Below are positions 1-11,025 of a stretch of DNA of 64,000 nucleotides, in pieces. Source of the stretch: Hyphomicrobiaceae bacterium (GTDB lineage Bacteria > Pseudomonadota > Alphaproteobacteria > Rhizobiales > Hyphomicrobiaceae); the NCBI GenBank assembly GCA_025351355.1, contig JANXWC010000191.1, positions 1 through 64,000 of the forward strand, given 5' to 3'. Below the pieces are notes generated by a model. It did not search any database. It was not told the DNA's origin and worked only from the letters and a program-made list of their open reading frames with translations. How positions within the stretch are numbered: the first letter of the stretch is position 1; each line of letters starts with the position of its first letter. The position numbers were made by a program, and so were the translations under genes.

Positions 1-62
1 AGCAGCGGATCGATGATTGCCCACTCGGCATCGCTGAGTTCGTAGCGACGTAGCTGTGCCAT
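1..62 (-). CDS. IS5-like transposase, N-terminal fragment (runs off the window)
   Basis: Reading leftwards from an ATG at 62-60 gives MAQLRRYELSDAEWAIIDPL, the usual opening of IS5-family DDE transposases (an LSDxEWxxIxPLLP-type N-terminus). A good ribosome-binding site (GGGAGG) lies just upstream on the minus strand. Only about 20 codons are inside the window, so the catalytic DDE residues cannot be checked and it is unknown whether the gene is intact. The family assignment rests on this short motif alone. Confidence 0.7.
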   Translation of the reverse strand, partial: MAQLRRYELSDAEWAIIDPL

Positions 63-161
63 CCCAACCTCCCTCAGTTGGAATCATGAATCACTGTTCG
101 CGCCGTTTGGGAATCCCGTTTATGAGTTTATGACCTAGGCCGGATCCTGCTTAACAGGGGA
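63..161. other. Probable IS end and junction with the TPR gene
   Basis: This 99-bp stretch separates the divergent transposase start from the TPR/DUF900 reading frame. It should contain the terminal inverted repeat of the insertion element and possibly its target duplication. I see an inverted GGGAATCCC at about 110-118 and a doubled TTTATGA nearby. The other end of the element is outside the window, so the boundary cannot be fixed. Confidence 0.35.
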
Positions 162-2144
162 TTGCATGATGACGCCGAGCGCGTGACGGCGCGTTCCGTC
201 GCCATTGCAGAGCAAGCTTATAATTCCGATCCAATCAAACACGTAGAAGCGCTGGAAACGGCATTGAACTATCTAGGCCTCATCTGGCTCGAACTCGGTC
301 GCGCCCGCGATGCGCTCGGCGTCTTCCAACGCTGTTTGGAGTTAGCCGAAAAGCGTCCCGATAGGACAATGATAAATGTCGCGGGAAGGCACCAGAATCT
401 CGCCGCGGCTCTCGGTGCCCTCGGTCGTTACGAGGAGGCGCGCGCCAGTGTCGATCGTTACGCGGCCGCAACTCTTGCACACTATGGCGAGAAGCACCTG
501 AACTATGCCATGGCGCTGGCGTCACAGGCCGCCCTGGCGAGGAACGTCGGCAGATATGGCGAAGCAGAAGCGCTTCAACGCCGCGCTCTGGAAATCAGCG
601 AAGAGGTGGCGGGGCGCGATAGTGTCGTCGCTGCCGATCGGTTGGTCAATATCGCCAATCTGTTGGGGACTATCGAACGCTACGACGAGGCAAAGTCGCT
701 CTATGAGCGTGCGCTGGTCATCTATGAGCGGTCACTGGAGAAACACCATTCTTCCTTCCGCAATGCCCTGTATCAGATGGGCGCGATGGCTTTTGCCCGA
801 TCCGACTATGCCGGCGCTGAGCAAAAGTGGCTGGACGTCTTGAAGATGGAGGAGGCGTCGCAAGGTGTTGATGGCCGCCACACCGCGTTGACATGCTACG
901 TACTTGGCAAACTTTACAAGACGCTGAACCGGGTTCCTGAAGCGACAGCCTATCTGCAACGTGCCCAAGCGACGTACCAGAAACACTTTGGCATTACTGA
1001 TGCGCGGCTTGGCGACACTGTCCTATTACTCGGCGAAATTGCGCGCATGGAAGGCCGGAACGAGGACGCGGAGGCGCTATTCCGGCGTGCGTTTGCATTA
1101 ACGAAATCCGGTGTCCGAGAATTTCCCGTTTACTTCGCAACGGACCGTCAACGCGATGGCAATACGACGACACCCTCATTTTCTGGAGAACGCGGCAGCG
1201 CGTTAACCTTGGGACTTGCGGTCGTGGCGGTCACGCAAACCGCGCAACCGACGAGCGGCGGACTTGCCCAAGGTGTTGGTTCCGAAGCTGGGATCGTCAG
1301 CGATGCCGGCGGCGTCACCGACACCACGCAGTTATCAATCCGGCGTCTCGATGTGCGCGCCGAGCGGGAACTCATCGAAGCCGCGCGTGGGAAACTTGCG
1401 GCAGCAAAAGCATTCCGAGACCAGGTGTTCGTGTTCGTTCACGGCTATAATGTCGGCTTCGACGACGCCTTGAAACGAACGGCCCAGATCGCCCATGACC
1501 TGAACTTCGATGGTCCCGCGTTCTTGTTCTCCTGGCCTTCGCGAGGCCGCTTCATGAGCTACGGCTACGACCAGGAAAGCGCAGGTCTGGCAGTCAACGA
1601 CTTCATAGACTTCCTCGACAAAGTGGTCATCGAGACAAAGCCTAAGAAGATCCATCTCATCGCGCACAGCATGGGCAACATGGTGCTGCTGCCGGCGCTG
1701 GAAAAAATCAACTTCAGTCGGGAGATGAGCGCACGCCTACCCGTAGGAGAGATCGTGTTGGCATCTCCCGATGTGGACAAGGATCGCTTCGCGCAGATGG
1801 TTTGCTCGATCAAGGGGCTAAAGTCGACGATGACGCTCTATGCCTCAACGGCTGATCGCGCGCTTTGGGCATCGCGTGTGCTGCGCGATTTCGTTCCGCG
1901 TGCCGGTGGCGGCGACGAGCCGGTAATCGTGCCTGGGGTCGATACGATCGACGTGACCGACGCGGGTGCCGGGTTCTTCGCCCTCAATCACGATGTCTAC
2001 GCAGCAAGTCCCGTCATCGTAACGGATATGCGACGCATCTTCCAGACTGGCGAGCGCCCGCCAGAAAGGCGAAGCTCCAAACTCGTCACAGTTCAGGGCA
2101 AGGCTGGCGTCTACTGGCGTTATCGAGCCCCTGGCTCTCGATAG
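162..2144 (+). CDS. TPR-repeat protein with C-terminal DUF900 alpha/beta hydrolase domain
   Basis: Residues about 1-310 are tetratricopeptide-type helical pairs (for example GRYEEARASVDRYAAATL and NRVPEATAYLQRAQ). The remainder is an alpha/beta hydrolase of the DUF900 type: EFPVYFATDRQ near residue 319, the oxyanion-side strand VFVFVHGYNVGF near 423, the nucleophile elbow IAHSMGN near 500, and a plausible catalytic His in FFALNHDVY near 607. The fold predicts an esterase or lipase-like activity; the substrate is unknown. The first usable codon is TTG at 162 and the frame is open only from 126. The protein starts already inside a TPR helix next to the transposase, so the natural N-terminus, possibly with a signal sequence, may have been removed by insertion. 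Confidence 0.8.
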   Translation: MHDDAERVTARSVAIAEQAYNSDPIKHVEALETALNYLGLIWLELGRARDALGVFQRCLELAEKRPDRTMINVAGRHQNLAAALGALGRYEEARASVDRYAAATLAHYGEKHLNYAMALASQAALARNVGRYGEAEALQRRALEISEEVAGRDSVVAADRLVNIANLLGTIERYDEAKSLYERALVIYERSLEKHHSSFRNALYQMGAMAFARSDYAGAEQKWLDVLKMEEASQGVDGRHTALTCYVLGKLYKTLNRVPEATAYLQRAQATYQKHFGITDARLGDTVLLLGEIARMEGRNEDAEALFRRAFALTKSGVREFPVYFATDRQRDGNTTTPSFSGERGSALTLGLAVVAVTQTAQPTSGGLAQGVGSEAGIVSDAGGVTDTTQLSIRRLDVRAERELIEAARGKLAAAKAFRDQVFVFVHGYNVGFDDALKRTAQIAHDLNFDGPAFLFSWPSRGRFMSYGYDQESAGLAVNDFIDFLDKVVIETKPKKIHLIAHSMGNMVLLPALEKINFSREMSARLPVGEIVLASPDVDKDRFAQMVCSIKGLKSTMTLYASTADRALWASRVLRDFVPRAGGGDEPVIVPGVDTIDVTDAGAGFFALNHDVYAASPVIVTDMRRIFQTGERPPERRSSKLVTVQGKAGVYWRYRAPGSR

Positions 2145-2328
2145 CTGGGCCTAGATCAATCGCTGTGACTCTGGTTGTTGTATGAGGGAGCGACGAATGA
2201 CTGCATTGGGCAAAAACCACCGTCCACGGATCGATAGGCTCACGCCGGCACTTCACTTGTCAGCTGCCATTTCGGACAACCGCTCGGCAGCATAACCACC
2301 GGCACCGAGGCCCCATCAGCGAGCGCAC
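2145..2328. other. Intergenic spacer between convergent genes
   Basis: This spacer lies between the ends of two convergent genes. I see no convincing hairpin with a T-run, no RNA gene and no plausible reading frame. Confidence 0.4.
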
Positions 2329-3435
2329 TCAACCGGTGCGCACCGCGGCCGGCGGCGTCCAGGCTTCGGTTTGGATGCGGTCAATCACGAAGCGGGCGAG
2401 GGCTGCGTCGGCGACCGGTTGGAAGGCGCCGAACGATACGATCTTGATGAACCCGTTCCACAGCAACAGCCCGGCGAAGCGGGCCTTCGGCAAGGTCAAA
2501 CGCAACCTGACGCCGTCGAAAACGATGCTGGAAATCTGATGTTCGGTCCAGGCAGCGCGGTAGTAGAGCATGAACATCAGCACCGGCGACAGGCCAACCA
2601 CGAGCACCGTCAGCCCCGTCGAAAGCACACCCGGAAGCATCAGCGGCTGCAGGCTCTGCATGCCGAAGGCCGCCAACAGTTGCGGTCCAATCGTCAGCCC
2701 CAGTAGCACCATGGTCGCCACGTAGATGATGCCGCCGCCGAACCACAGCGTCGCGAATGCCCTGTAAAGCGACGCTACTTCGCTCACCGCTTCGAAGCGC
2801 TGCGCGCCCAGATGCATCTCGCGGATCTTGCGTCGCGCCAAGCGGCTGGCGCGCCAGGGGGCAGCCCAGCCGAGCGTCAATGGCACCAGGAATGCTGTCC
2901 AGAAATGCTGCAGCGCGTAGGCATAGGGTTGCCCGTCAAGATCAAAATGCTGGCCGCGCCACCAGGTTCGCCGCAACAGCTGCTTGCGCTTGCGATACAC
3001 CACCGACCCCAGCAAAAAAATCAACGGCAGCGAAATGAACAGGCGCCGGAAGCGAAAATCGGACAGCGCCGCCCGCGCCTGATCGCCCGTGGCGCCGGCC
3101 TTGGTGAAAAAATAGATGAACGTCGACACCAGCACCACCGTCGTCAGGGTGCCCAGCAGGAACGCCACGAAGGCCTCCCGCCCCGTGCCCGTATAGTCGA
3201 GCGGCTGGCCGCCAATGCGAATGCAGCGATGCAATTGGCGGCGGGCCTCGGCGCGCGCCCAGAATGAGTAGAATCCCAATGTTGCCAACGTCATGCCGAA
3301 ATTGCGGATGGACTGGCTGAGAAAGCTCTCGGTGGGCTCGCTGAAAGTGATGAGACGCTGGCCGCCGGCCATCTGTTCGGCTTGAGCCGCAACCCGGGGC
3401 GTTTCGTGTGGCACTGGCCGCGCCGACCACGTCAT
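2329..3435 (-). CDS. DUF898 (YjgN-like) polytopic inner-membrane protein
   Basis: The segment ITFSEPTESFLSQSIRNFGM followed by TLGFYSFWARAEARRQL is the hallmark of the DUF898/YjgN family, whose function is not established. Several hydrophobic helices follow, including EAFVAFLLGTLTTVVLVSTF, LFISLPLIFLLGSVVY and TLWFGGGIIYVATMVLLG, so it is an integral membrane protein. The ATG at 3435 leaves about 25 residues before the conserved domain. The frame is open to an ATG at 3537, and neither start has a clear ribosome-binding site, so the N-terminus is uncertain. It is a single gene, divergent from the YfhO-like gene and convergent with the hydrolase. Confidence 0.78.
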   Translation of the reverse strand: MTWSARPVPHETPRVAAQAEQMAGGQRLITFSEPTESFLSQSIRNFGMTLATLGFYSFWARAEARRQLHRCIRIGGQPLDYTGTGREAFVAFLLGTLTTVVLVSTFIYFFTKAGATGDQARAALSDFRFRRLFISLPLIFLLGSVVYRKRKQLLRRTWWRGQHFDLDGQPYAYALQHFWTAFLVPLTLGWAAPWRASRLARRKIREMHLGAQRFEAVSEVASLYRAFATLWFGGGIIYVATMVLLGLTIGPQLLAAFGMQSLQPLMLPGVLSTGLTVLVVGLSPVLMFMLYYRAAWTEHQISSIVFDGVRLRLTLPKARFAGLLLWNGFIKIVSFGAFQPVADAALARFVIDRIQTEAWTPPAAVRTG

Positions 3436-3636
3436 CCAAGGTTTACCTGCCGCAGCAGGTGAAGCAGTGAGCATATAACGCACTCGTACAACAAGGCCCC
3501 GTGACGCACTGAACGCCACCCTTGAGGACCGTAGCATCGGATGGTTACCGAGCAGTTAACCCCGCCGATAGCGCCGCGCGGCGATGTATGATAGCGGCAC
3601 GCATCCAACCGCTCATGTCAGCCACGGCAGCGCACA

Positions 3637-6048
3637 GTGCCTCCTTCGACGATTGACGAAAAAATCCGACCCCTCGGCGTAAACGACGCCCTGTGGTGCC
3701 GCACCAGGCAGCAGCAGCACCCGGACGATGCTGAGAGTTGGCCGCTCGCCAGACCACTGGCCGCGCTGGTGGTGGGTTGGGCCATTATGGTGTGGCCATG
3801 GCTGTCCGGGCGGGTGACAATTCCTTGGGACGCCAAGGCGCAGTTCCTGCCGCAGATCCAGTTTCTCGCGCAGAGCCTCGGGGCTGGAGAAAGTCCATTC
3901 TGGGCACCTTACGTGTTCGCCGGCCAGAACCAGATCGCCGATCCGCAATCGATGATTTTCTCGCCGCCGTTCCTGTTGCTGGCGCTCGTCAATGCCAATC
4001 CCAGTGCCTGGGCCGTCGACGTCACTACCTTGCTCGCCGGATTGGCTGGGGCCGTCGCACTGATGGTGTGGTTCCGCGACCGCGGCTGGCATTGGGCGGG
4101 CGCACTAATGGCCGGCCTCACGTTCGCCTTTGGCGCGTCAATGGCATGGCGGCTGCAGCATACCGGACAGATCTTGAGCCTCGCATATTGGCCCATCGCG
4201 ATGCTGGCGCTCGACCGCTCACTTTCGCGCCGCAGCACCATCTGGGCCATTGCACTCGGCGCTGTCTCGGCAGCCATCGTGCTGGGGCGCGATCAGGTCG
4301 CGCTGCTGGTATTGTACCTGCTGGCAGCCCAGGCGCTATGGCGCTTGGCCAGCGATGATCGCTCGCTTGTCGCGTTGTGGCCGAAGTTAGCGCCGCTGGC
4401 CTTGGCCGCGTTCGTAACGGTGGCGATCGCTGTGGTTCCCGTCGCGCTGACGGCGCTGCTGGCAGCCGACTCCAATCGCCCATCCATCGATTTTGAGGGC
4501 GCCGGTCGCGGCTCGCTGCATCCGGCACTTTTAATCACGGCACTCATTCCGCAATTGTTCGGCGCTGCATTCCGCATGGAAGACTACTGGGGACCACCCA
4601 GCTTCGCCTGGCACGATACTGGACTTTTCATTGCGCAGAACATGGGACAGATTTATATCGGTGCGCTGCCGGTTTTGCTGATCGGGATCGCCGCGATGAG
4701 CGGCCAACTGTGGAGCCGCGAAATCCGCTTTTTCAGCGTGGCGCTGATCATCGTCACGCTCTATGCGCTCGGCTGGTATACCCCCGTATTTAGCGTCTTC
4801 TACACGCTGCTGCCCGGCGTCGCTTTCTACCGCCGCCCCGCCGACGCGACGTTTGTGATCGGTGCGCTCGGCGCAGTGCTGGCCGGGTACGCAGTCCACC
4901 GCGTATTTATCCGGCCCTGGGAAATGATCGCATCGCGCGGCTGGAATGCAGCTTTCGCGCTCGCCGGTGTCGCACTCCTGGGGGCCTTCGTGCTGGCGCT
5001 CAGGATCGGCCGCTTGGAGCTGCTGCCTTATCCAGCAACTGCCGCCGTCGTGGCGATGGCCGCGGCCTTCGGCGCGCTGGCGCTGGCACTGCCACGACGA
5101 GCGCTGGAACCCTGGACGGCCGCGCTCATCGTCTGTGGCACGACGACGGTGGATCTCGCCTGGAACAATGGCCCTTCATCGTCCTCTGCAATGCCGCCCT
5201 CTGCCTACGAAGTGTTCGACCCCATCACGACCAACCCCGTGATTGCGTCGCTTCGAGCCCACGTCGAGGCTGGCGCGAGCGAGACAAGACGCGATCGCAT
5301 TGAACTGCTGGGGCTCGGTTTCCACTGGCCGAACGCCAGCCTGACACATCGTCTCGAAAATACGCTCGGCTACAATCCCGTGCGCTCGCAACAGTATAGC
5401 CGAGCGACGGGGGCGGGCGACAACATCGGCTCGCCCGAGGAACGCAGATTTACGCTTATGCTGCCGTCCTACCGCTCGCGACTGGTCGACATGCTCGGCC
5501 TGCGCTATGTTGCAGCCGGCGTCCCACTGGATAAAATCGATCCCAGGCTCAAGCCCGGCGACTGGCTGCCGATCGGACGGATCGGCGAGGCGTGGCTCTA
5601 CGAAAATCCGCGCGCGTTGCCGCGTGTATCGTTTGTCGGACATGCGCTGCCGGCCGACTTTGAAACACTGTTGACGACCGGCGTGTGGCCCGACTTCGAT
5701 CCCGCCGTGACGGTGCTGCTCGAACCCCGAGAGGCTTCAGTTGCCGGCGGTGCGGGGCCTGCGGCGACGGGCGGGAAGGCTCGTCTGATTGCCTATCACA
5801 ATGCGTCCGTCGCAATCGAAACCGAAAGCACGGCCAGCGGTTTCGTCGTTCTCAACGACCTCTGGCACCCCTGGTGGTATGCGGAAATCGACGGCGTGCC
5901 CGCTTCGATCATGCGCGCCAACGTGCTATTTCGGGCCGTTGTGGTGCCGGCCGGCACGCATCGGGTGACCTTTACGTTTCGGCCGTTGCGGGGAGCATGG
6001 GAGCAACTGCGCGGCGCCATCGGATCCGTTTCTCGCACGGCGTCCTAA
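3637..6048 (+). CDS. Large polytopic membrane protein, YfhO-like
   Basis: The 803-residue product begins with a transmembrane helix (LAALVVGWAIMVWPWLSG) followed by an extracytoplasmic loop with TIPWDAKAQFLPQ and SPFWAPYVFAGQNQIADPQS. That arrangement is typical of YfhO/GT-C-like membrane proteins, which have acidic residues in the first large loop. About ten to twelve more hydrophobic segments run to residue 510, and the last 280 residues form a soluble domain. YfhO-type proteins are implicated in transfer of sugars from lipid carriers onto cell-wall polymers; that role here is inference. The start is GTG at 3637 without a strong ribosome-binding site. No other glycan genes lie nearby. Confidence 0.72.
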   Translation: MPPSTIDEKIRPLGVNDALWCRTRQQQHPDDAESWPLARPLAALVVGWAIMVWPWLSGRVTIPWDAKAQFLPQIQFLAQSLGAGESPFWAPYVFAGQNQIADPQSMIFSPPFLLLALVNANPSAWAVDVTTLLAGLAGAVALMVWFRDRGWHWAGALMAGLTFAFGASMAWRLQHTGQILSLAYWPIAMLALDRSLSRRSTIWAIALGAVSAAIVLGRDQVALLVLYLLAAQALWRLASDDRSLVALWPKLAPLALAAFVTVAIAVVPVALTALLAADSNRPSIDFEGAGRGSLHPALLITALIPQLFGAAFRMEDYWGPPSFAWHDTGLFIAQNMGQIYIGALPVLLIGIAAMSGQLWSREIRFFSVALIIVTLYALGWYTPVFSVFYTLLPGVAFYRRPADATFVIGALGAVLAGYAVHRVFIRPWEMIASRGWNAAFALAGVALLGAFVLALRIGRLELLPYPATAAVVAMAAAFGALALALPRRALEPWTAALIVCGTTTVDLAWNNGPSSSSAMPPSAYEVFDPITTNPVIASLRAHVEAGASETRRDRIELLGLGFHWPNASLTHRLENTLGYNPVRSQQYSRATGAGDNIGSPEERRFTLMLPSYRSRLVDMLGLRYVAAGVPLDKIDPRLKPGDWLPIGRIGEAWLYENPRALPRVSFVGHALPADFETLLTTGVWPDFDPAVTVLLEPREASVAGGAGPAATGGKARLIAYHNASVAIETESTASGFVVLNDLWHPWWYAEIDGVPASIMRANVLFRAVVVPAGTHRVTFTFRPLRGAWEQLRGAIGSVSRTAS

Positions 6049-6154
6049 CCGTAACCTAGAGTTCCCGCTATCAACCGCTCGGCAAACGCCATAGATTTGA
6101 TGCTGCCCTGGCCAAAGTTTGCGAGCTCGGGCAAAACATCGAGGAGGAAACATC

Positions 6155-6691
6155 TTGGCTCGTTTTACTATTCGCGCTGGCGCGATGTGCTTGGCGCTAC
6201 TGACTGGCACGGCGGCGCTCGCCCAAGTTCCCGCCGATCCTGCCAATCCGAATGAGACTTTGCCGGAAGCCATGACGCCGGCGGCCTACGGCGAAACAAT
6301 CAACATCGAGACGGCCAAAAAAGCCGCCGCCGGCGCCATCGCCGAAGCCAAAAAACGCAATTGGAATGGCCTGTGTGTCGCGATCGTCGGACCGTCCGGC
6401 GACTTGGTCTATTTCGAAAAGCAGGACAATTGCCAGTATTCCTCGGTTACAATCTCCCAGCACAAGGCGCGAACGGCAGCCCGCTATCGCCGCCCGACGC
6501 TGGTATTCGAGCGGCTGATGGGCAAGGGTGCGTTTTTTACCTACCTCGGCACGCTTGACGACGTGATCGCTTCGCGCGGCGGCAACCCGTTGATGGCCGG
6601 CGGCAAGGTCATCGGCGCAATCGGGGTCAGCGGTGGCTCCGGCACCCAGGACGACGTGGTGTCGATGGCCGGCGCCGCGGCACTCAATTGA
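6155..6691 (+). CDS. Secreted GlcG/HbpS (DUF336) family protein
   Basis: I chose the TTG at 6155 because GAGGAGG at 6141-6147 is ideally spaced and the product then begins with a clean signal peptide, MARFTIRAGAMCLALLTG, ending near AALAQ. The mature part has the GlcG/HbpS fold signature: ETAKKAAAGAIAEAKKRNW, VAIVGPSGDLVYFEKQD, then GGNPLMAGGKVIGAIGVSGG. Family members bind haem or small ligands or act as accessory proteins of glycolate or diol metabolism; no specific role can be assigned. The product is 178 residues and probably periplasmic. A second, signal-less member is encoded at 21776-22222. Confidence 0.85.
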   Translation: MARFTIRAGAMCLALLTGTAALAQVPADPANPNETLPEAMTPAAYGETINIETAKKAAAGAIAEAKKRNWNGLCVAIVGPSGDLVYFEKQDNCQYSSVTISQHKARTAARYRRPTLVFERLMGKGAFFTYLGTLDDVIASRGGNPLMAGGKVIGAIGVSGGSGTQDDVVSMAGAAALN

Positions 6692-6787
6692 GTTGAAGAC
6701 CGTCGAGCTCAGCAACATCGTCTCCGCCGGTAGATCGTCCGGCGGCGACGATGCGGCCTCGGTAATCCACTGGCTCCCATGCCCCAG

Positions 6788-7315
6788 TCACTGCAGATAG
6801 CGCGGCGCGACGAAAGCCTCCAGATGCGCGCGACGCGCCGTCACTTTGGCCCACTGATGGATACCCGACGCGGCCGGCCACGCCAGCACTGCTAGCCCCG
6901 CCGTCGAGTACTTGTTTTCCAGCCGCTCCGCCGCGGTCGCGTCGGCGCTGCCAAGCAGATCGTTGGCCAGTTCCTCAAAGCCCGGATTGTGCCCGACAAA
7001 CATCACACGCTGCGCCCGCGTCGGCGTCCGGCGCAGCACGGCCAACAGTCGCGCCATGCTTGCTTCGTAAATAGCGGGGTCGAATACCGTTTCAATTTCG
7101 CGCGCAAGAGCTGGCATCACCAGCTGCAATGTCTCACGCGTGCGCCGCGACGGCGAACAGACGATGTAATCGGGGATCAAGTCATGCGCTGCCAACCACG
7201 CCCCCATGCGCGGCGCATCGTCGCGACCGCGCGGCGCCAACGACCGATCAATATCGGGCAGCGAGAACGAGCCCGGTTCGGCTTTAGCGTGGCGCAGCAA
7301 AAGCAGTGTGAGCAT
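6788..7315 (-). CDS. SixA-type histidine phosphatase family protein
   Basis: This short single-domain member of the histidine phosphatase superfamily has the catalytic LLLLRHAKAE at the N-terminus, the SPSRRTRETL arginine motif near residue 57 and VMFVGHNPGFEEL with the second histidine near residue 108. The length (175 residues) and the RHAK variant match the SixA group, which removes phosphate from phosphohistidine in signalling or PTS proteins; the substrate here is not known. It lies 80 bp downstream of pyrG on the same strand and may be read through from it. Confidence 0.85.
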   Translation of the reverse strand: MLTLLLLRHAKAEPGSFSLPDIDRSLAPRGRDDAPRMGAWLAAHDLIPDYIVCSPSRRTRETLQLVMPALAREIETVFDPAIYEASMARLLAVLRRTPTRAQRVMFVGHNPGFEELANDLLGSADATAAERLENKYSTAGLAVLAWPAASGIHQWAKVTARRAHLEAFVAPRYLQ

Positions 7316-7395
7316 ATGATCGACCTGTCACTAGAGACGCATCCGCCGAAACGACGATAAATCATCCCGCCGCGTTTAAATAGAGTAGGCCGGTC

Positions 7396-9063
<1,668 letters not shown>

Positions 9064-9199
9064 CTAAATTTGAGTTCTCCCGCGTCTCTAAACCGCAGGA
9101 CGCAACTCACAATTGCCGAAAAATGCGATTCCCGAAGCGTTGCTGACTCCTGGCGTGCGATCCACCAAGCATAATCCCAGTGGCATGACACATCGGCGC

Positions 9200-9835
9200 T
9201 CATGACGCCCGCGACGCAGCCTTGCCTTTTCGAGCCGCGGGTAACGTGCGTGTCGACGGGCGGCTGAGATCACCGACCGCCTCGATTGCCTTGTGCAAAA
9301 GGCGAAGCAACAATGCCCGTTCCGGCGCGTCCAGGCCCTTCAGCATGACATTCTGCGCACGTCGAACATGCGGCAAGACGCCGTCGAGCACGCGCTGACC
9401 GCCGGGCTCCAGATGCAGTCGACGGGCTCGACGATCTGACTTTGAGACCTCGCGACTGACGAGCCCTTTGATTTCCAGCCGATCAACCACCCCGCCTGTC
9501 GTCGCCCGATCGAAGGCGATGAGCGTGGCCAGTGTTGCCTGATCGAGCCCCGGGTGTTCGGCGATCATCGCCAACGCGGCAAATTGAACTGACGTCAGAT
9601 CAAAGCCTGCCGCCGCGATTTCAGTGTCAAAGATAGTCTGTGACGCCTGGTGCATGCGACGGAACAAGTGTCCCGGCATCCCGTAAAGCTCGATCGGGGT
9701 TTTGCCTGGTTGACCTGCCACGTCGCCTGCACTCGCCGTTTTGAAACCCGCTTCACCGGACCGAATCAATCGTTGCAAAGCACTAAGCGGAGAATAACCA
9801 TAAGCCATCAAACGACAAGATTGGATTGTCGTCAT
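9200..9835 (-). CDS. MarR family transcriptional regulator, divergent from gentisate dioxygenase
   Basis: The winged-helix MarR core is clear: GHLFRRMHQASQTIFDTEI, TSVQFAALAMIAEHPGLDQA, the recognition region FDRATTGGVVDRLEIKGLV and the wing SKSDRRARRLHLEPGG. It is 211 residues from the ATG at 9835, about 40 longer at the N-terminus than usual, so a start further in is possible. Its position back to back with the gentisate 1,2-dioxygenase gene, with a 77-bp shared promoter region, suggests it controls that gene in response to an aromatic acid; this is inferred from context only. Confidence 0.85.
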   Translation of the reverse strand: MTTIQSCRLMAYGYSPLSALQRLIRSGEAGFKTASAGDVAGQPGKTPIELYGMPGHLFRRMHQASQTIFDTEIAAAGFDLTSVQFAALAMIAEHPGLDQATLATLIAFDRATTGGVVDRLEIKGLVSREVSKSDRRARRLHLEPGGQRVLDGVLPHVRRAQNVMLKGLDAPERALLLRLLHKAIEAVGDLSRPSTRTLPAARKGKAASRAS

Positions 9836-9912
9836 GCTCTTGACTTGAATACTTACGGAATGAATTGATGCGTATCAAAACGGCCCCAGGGCTTTAAATA
9901 GAGAAGACGCGC
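9836..9912. promoter_or_regulatory. Divergent promoter region, marR / gentisate dioxygenase
   Basis: This 77-bp spacer must hold promoters for both divergent genes and probably the MarR operator. It is AT-richer than its surroundings, with TTGACTTGAATACTTACGG at 9840 and TTTAAATA at 9893-9900. No clean long palindrome is visible, so no operator is assigned. Confidence 0.45.
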
Positions 9913-10959
9913 ATGTCGACCAAACTGGGTACGCTCGAAGAGCTGCCGCCGGACTACCGCGAGGCCATGAGCCGCGTTGGAGTGGCGCCGCTATGGCCGC
10001 AGATGCGTAACGTGCTGCCTCATGGCGGTCCGGTACCCGTCACCAAGTCCCACCTGTGGGCCTACTCGGATGTACGCCCGCTGCTGTTGCGCGCCGGTGA
10101 ACTGACGCCGGTCGAGAAAGCCGAACGGCGCGTCTTGTTCCTGGCCGATCCAGGGCGCGGCAATGGCGCCATGCAGGCCACAGCCACCATCTACGTCGGG
10201 CTGCAGTTACTGCTGCCGGGTGAGACGGCACCTGCGCACAAGCACACGCCGAGTGCTGCCCGCATCGTGGTCGAGGGCGAAGGCGCCTACACAGTCGTCG
10301 ACGGCGACAAGCTACCCATGCACGCTGGCGATCTCATTCTGACGCCGGGCGGCTGCTGGCATGATCACGGCCATGCCGGCACCAAACCGGTGATCTGGCT
10401 TGATGCGCTGGATTTGCCGCTGTTCGTTTATCTTGAAGGGTCCTACGCCGTCGAAGCGCCGCTGCAGAGCCCGCGCAACCGACCGGACCCATCGGAAGTG
10501 GAATATCGGGCAGCCGGCCTTGCACCCGTGCGCCGCCGTGACCGCGCGATGCCGGCGTCCTACCCGATGATGCGGTTTCCCTGGGAGCGGACCGAAGCGG
10601 CGCTCCGCCGCCTCGCCGAGCATGCCGGCAGCCAGGCCGTCGAACTCGACTATATCAATCCTGAGAGCGGTCAGAGCTGTTTGCCAACCATGGGCTTCAC
10701 CGCCATGATGCTGCGGCCCGGCGAGACGGCGCGGCCACCGTTGCGCTCGACGAGTGCTGTGTTTCATGTCATCAGCGGACGCGGCACGACGACCATCAAC
10801 GGCACGACACACGCATGGGACCCGAAGGACAGTTTTTCGGCACCGGTATTTGCCGCCATTGATCACAAGGCAACCGGCGATACACCGGCATTTCTGGTGC
10901 GCATTCACGACACGCCGCTGCAGGAAAAAATCGGCTATTACGAAGAGCGCGCTCGTTAA
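9913..10959 (+). CDS. Gentisate 1,2-dioxygenase (bicupin)
   Basis: It cleaves the ring of gentisate (2,5-dihydroxybenzoate) to maleylpyruvate using non-haem Fe(II). The two-cupin layout and length (348 residues) match the family. The first cupin carries ETAPAHKHTPSAARIVVEGEG, supplying the iron-binding His pair and Glu, then DLILTPGGCWHDHGH with the third His, then VIWLDALDLPLFVYLEG. The degenerate second cupin spans roughly residues 255-345 (TAMMLRPGETARPPLRSTS, FHVISGRGTTTINGT). A MarR gene lies divergently upstream. Maleylpyruvate isomerase and fumarylpyruvate hydrolase are not adjacent, so the rest of the pathway must be elsewhere. Confidence 0.92.
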   Translation: MSTKLGTLEELPPDYREAMSRVGVAPLWPQMRNVLPHGGPVPVTKSHLWAYSDVRPLLLRAGELTPVEKAERRVLFLADPGRGNGAMQATATIYVGLQLLLPGETAPAHKHTPSAARIVVEGEGAYTVVDGDKLPMHAGDLILTPGGCWHDHGHAGTKPVIWLDALDLPLFVYLEGSYAVEAPLQSPRNRPDPSEVEYRAAGLAPVRRRDRAMPASYPMMRFPWERTEAALRRLAEHAGSQAVELDYINPESGQSCLPTMGFTAMMLRPGETARPPLRSTSAVFHVISGRGTTTINGTTHAWDPKDSFSAPVFAAIDHKATGDTPAFLVRIHDTPLQEKIGYYEERAR

Positions 10960-11025
10960 GAGGCAATACTTGGCGAAGTTACATCTGCGTTTCTCGCCAC
11001 GATCCCGACTTGAGCGTAATTCAAG

